From: an uncultured Bacilli bacterium
GTDB lineage: Bacteria > Bacillota_I > Bacilli_A > RF39 > UBA660
Reading direction: 5' to 3'
Assembly (NCBI GenBank): GCA_944358685.1
Contig: CALVRQ010000023.1
Location: 1 to 16,568 of the forward strand
Length of the DNA stretch: 16,568 bases
Of the stretch, positions 15,442 through 16,568 are shown in pieces. How positions within the stretch are numbered: the stretch's first letter is position 1; each line of letters begins with the position of its first letter. The position numbers and the translations under genes were made by a program. The notes below the pieces were generated by a model. It was given only the letters and a program-made list of their open reading frames with translations. It had not been told where the DNA came from and did no database searches.

Positions 15442-15470
15442 ATTATATATGAAATTAAATTGTTTGTAAA
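15442..15470 (-). promoter_or_regulatory. Promoter of the J-domain gene
   Basis: On the minus strand, -35 TTTACA (15465-15470), 17-base spacer and -10 TATAAT (15442-15447). Confidence 0.7.
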
Positions 15471-15504
15471 ATTATCAATGGTATGTTAATACATGAATAA
15501 TATA

Positions 15505-15513
15505 TGATATAAT
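15505..15513 (+). promoter_or_regulatory. Extended -10 promoter of the CHAP-domain gene
   Basis: TGATATAAT (TATAAT at 15508-15513) with a weak -35 (GTTAAT 15485-15490). GGAGAG (15535-15540) is 6 bases before the ATG. Confidence 0.6.
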
Positions 15514-15546
15514 GAGAATGAACTTAAATGTAGTGGAGAGAGTATT

Positions 15547-16542
15547 ATGAAAAAATTTAAAATAATAATTTTATTGCTTATTATTAATGTATTAAGCGTT
15601 AGTGGGGTAAGTGCGGCTAGTAACCCATATAAACAATCTGGTCCTTATGGTACAAATTGTACATGGTATGCTTGGAAAATGGCCTATGAAAAAGCCAGTG
15701 TAACCTTGCCAGGATGGGGTAATGCGAAAGAGTGGTATAGTGATGCCAAAAATGCTGGATATAGTGTAGGAACTACACCAAAAGCTAATTCTATTATTGT
15801 TTGGGGTGGATGGACTTCATATGGTCATGTTGGTTATGTTGAAAGAGTATCTGGAAATACTATTTATGTATGGGATTCAACTGGACCATGTATAAATGAA
15901 AACGATACAACTTATAAAGAATGTATGGCTAATAGTTGGAACGAAGACACTGATAAAGCTTGTAAGGCAAAAGCTCCAAAAGCCGCCTGCGAATATACCA
16001 TTTCACCAGATAGATATGGTATAACCGGATATATTTATTTAAGTAATATTCCTAAAAAGAGCTCTAATGCTTCTACATCATCCAGTAAACAAAATTCTGC
16101 TCAAACAGTTATAGAAACAAAATCAAACAATGCCAATTTAAAAACTATTGAATTAAGTGAAGGAAAAATAGAATTTAATAAAGATACTTTAGAATATACC
16201 ATTAATGTTAAAAATGAAGTTAAAAAAATAAAAGTTAACTCTACCTTAGAAGATTCGAAAGCTACAGTTGAAGGTAATGGTGAATACGAACTTAAAGCTG
16301 GAATTAATGAAATAAAATTATCTGTCAAAGCCGAAGATGGGACAGTTAAAGAATATAAAATTAAAGTAATTAGAGATATAAAAGAAAAAACGTCTAGAAA
16401 GAAATTAGAAACCAATTATACAAATTTGATAATAGTTATTATAATAGATGTAGTAATTATTCTTGTAACTATTATTACATTAATTATCATTCATAAAAAG
16501 CATCATAAAAAAGAAACATCAAAAAACATATCAAAAAAATAA
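15547..16542 (+). CDS. Secreted, membrane-anchored CHAP-domain cell-wall hydrolase
   Basis: A 331-residue protein. An N-terminal signal peptide (MKKFKIIILLLIINVLSVSG, likely cut near VSA-AS, residues 21-25) leads to a CHAP amidase/endopeptidase domain of about 26-168: GTNCTWYAW with catalytic C38, then GHVGYVE with H94 and probable third residue E99. Between H94 and the last strand is an insert with four cysteines (C115, C126, C139, C148) that could form two disulfides outside the cell. A Ser/Asn/Thr linker (170-195) is followed by a cadherin-like beta-sandwich domain (about 196-276, NLKTIELSEGKIEFNKDT) of the kind found in Firmicutes surface proteins. A C-terminal helix (293-315) and basic tail (KKHHKK) anchor it in the membrane. 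It is probably a peptidoglycan-remodelling enzyme held at the membrane; the substrate bond is not readable from sequence. Confidence 0.9.
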   Translation: MKKFKIIILLLIINVLSVSGVSAASNPYKQSGPYGTNCTWYAWKMAYEKASVTLPGWGNAKEWYSDAKNAGYSVGTTPKANSIIVWGGWTSYGHVGYVERVSGNTIYVWDSTGPCINENDTTYKECMANSWNEDTDKACKAKAPKAACEYTISPDRYGITGYIYLSNIPKKSSNASTSSSKQNSAQTVIETKSNNANLKTIELSEGKIEFNKDTLEYTINVKNEVKKIKVNSTLEDSKATVEGNGEYELKAGINEIKLSVKAEDGTVKEYKIKVIRDIKEKTSRKKLETNYTNLIIVIIIDVVIILVTIITLIIIHKKHHKKETSKNISKK

Positions 16543-16544
16543 CA

Positions 16545-16568
16545 TATAATATATTGGTGATAATATGT
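16545..16568 (+). promoter_or_regulatory. Promoter, ribosome site and start codon of a gene running off the right edge
   Basis: TATAAT at 16545-16550, GGTGA at 16556-16560 and ATG at 16565-16567 are spaced almost exactly like the start region of the gene at 2075 (TATAAT, GGTGA, ATG with a very short leader). Only the start codon lies inside the window, so the product is unknown. Confidence 0.45.

Overview
The window looks like chromosomal DNA from a low-GC member of the Firmicutes/Bacilli, probably an uncultured, Mollicutes-like gut lineage such as RF39. The lineage is an inference from strong A/T bias, Firmicutes-style Shine-Dalgarno sites, TTGACA/TATAAT promoters, ribonuclease J, YlxM and a compact gene set. 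The genetic code is standard: tryptophans in intact genes use TGG, and two genes (folD and the small membrane-protein gene after the HerA-like ATPase) end in TGA.

Layout. Positions 1-134 hold the 5' half of a minus-strand tRNA-Arg(UCU) gene that still has a good promoter but loses its 3' half at the anticodon stem, so this edge may border a mobile element or an assembly join. Positions 263-1984 encode a TMEM43-like membrane protein with a recently duplicated C-terminal repeat. Positions 2075-3995 hold an unknown gene overlapping enolase. Enolase converges on ribonuclease J (3992-5671, minus), and the two stop codons overlap inside a shared bidirectional terminator. Upstream of the ribonuclease J promoter sits a full-length ISAs1-family insertion sequence (5758-7120) with perfect 20-bp terminal repeats, whose transposase carries two in-frame stops and a changed catalytic Asp.

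Positions 7130-8907 are the accessory part. A strong promoter drives two tandem paralogous genes of a family I do not recognise, followed by a long hairpin and a small coding remnant. Positions 8917-12379 are a tight operon: ftsY, ylxM, a HerA/DUF87 ATPase and a small single-pass membrane protein. The usual ffh partner is not there. A complete tRNA-Arg(CCG) gene with encoded CCA follows, then the folD-ackA operon (one-carbon and acetate metabolism). A convergent membrane-anchored J-domain protein and a divergent CHAP-domain cell-wall hydrolase with its own C-terminal membrane anchor fill the right end, and the last bases contain the promoter and start codon of another gene.

In several places a terminator hairpin overlaps the stop codon of the gene it ends, which fits a compact genome. 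The best candidates for undescribed biology are the tandem paralogs at 7437-8554, the repeat-bearing tail of the TMEM43-like protein, and the truncated tRNA at the left edge.
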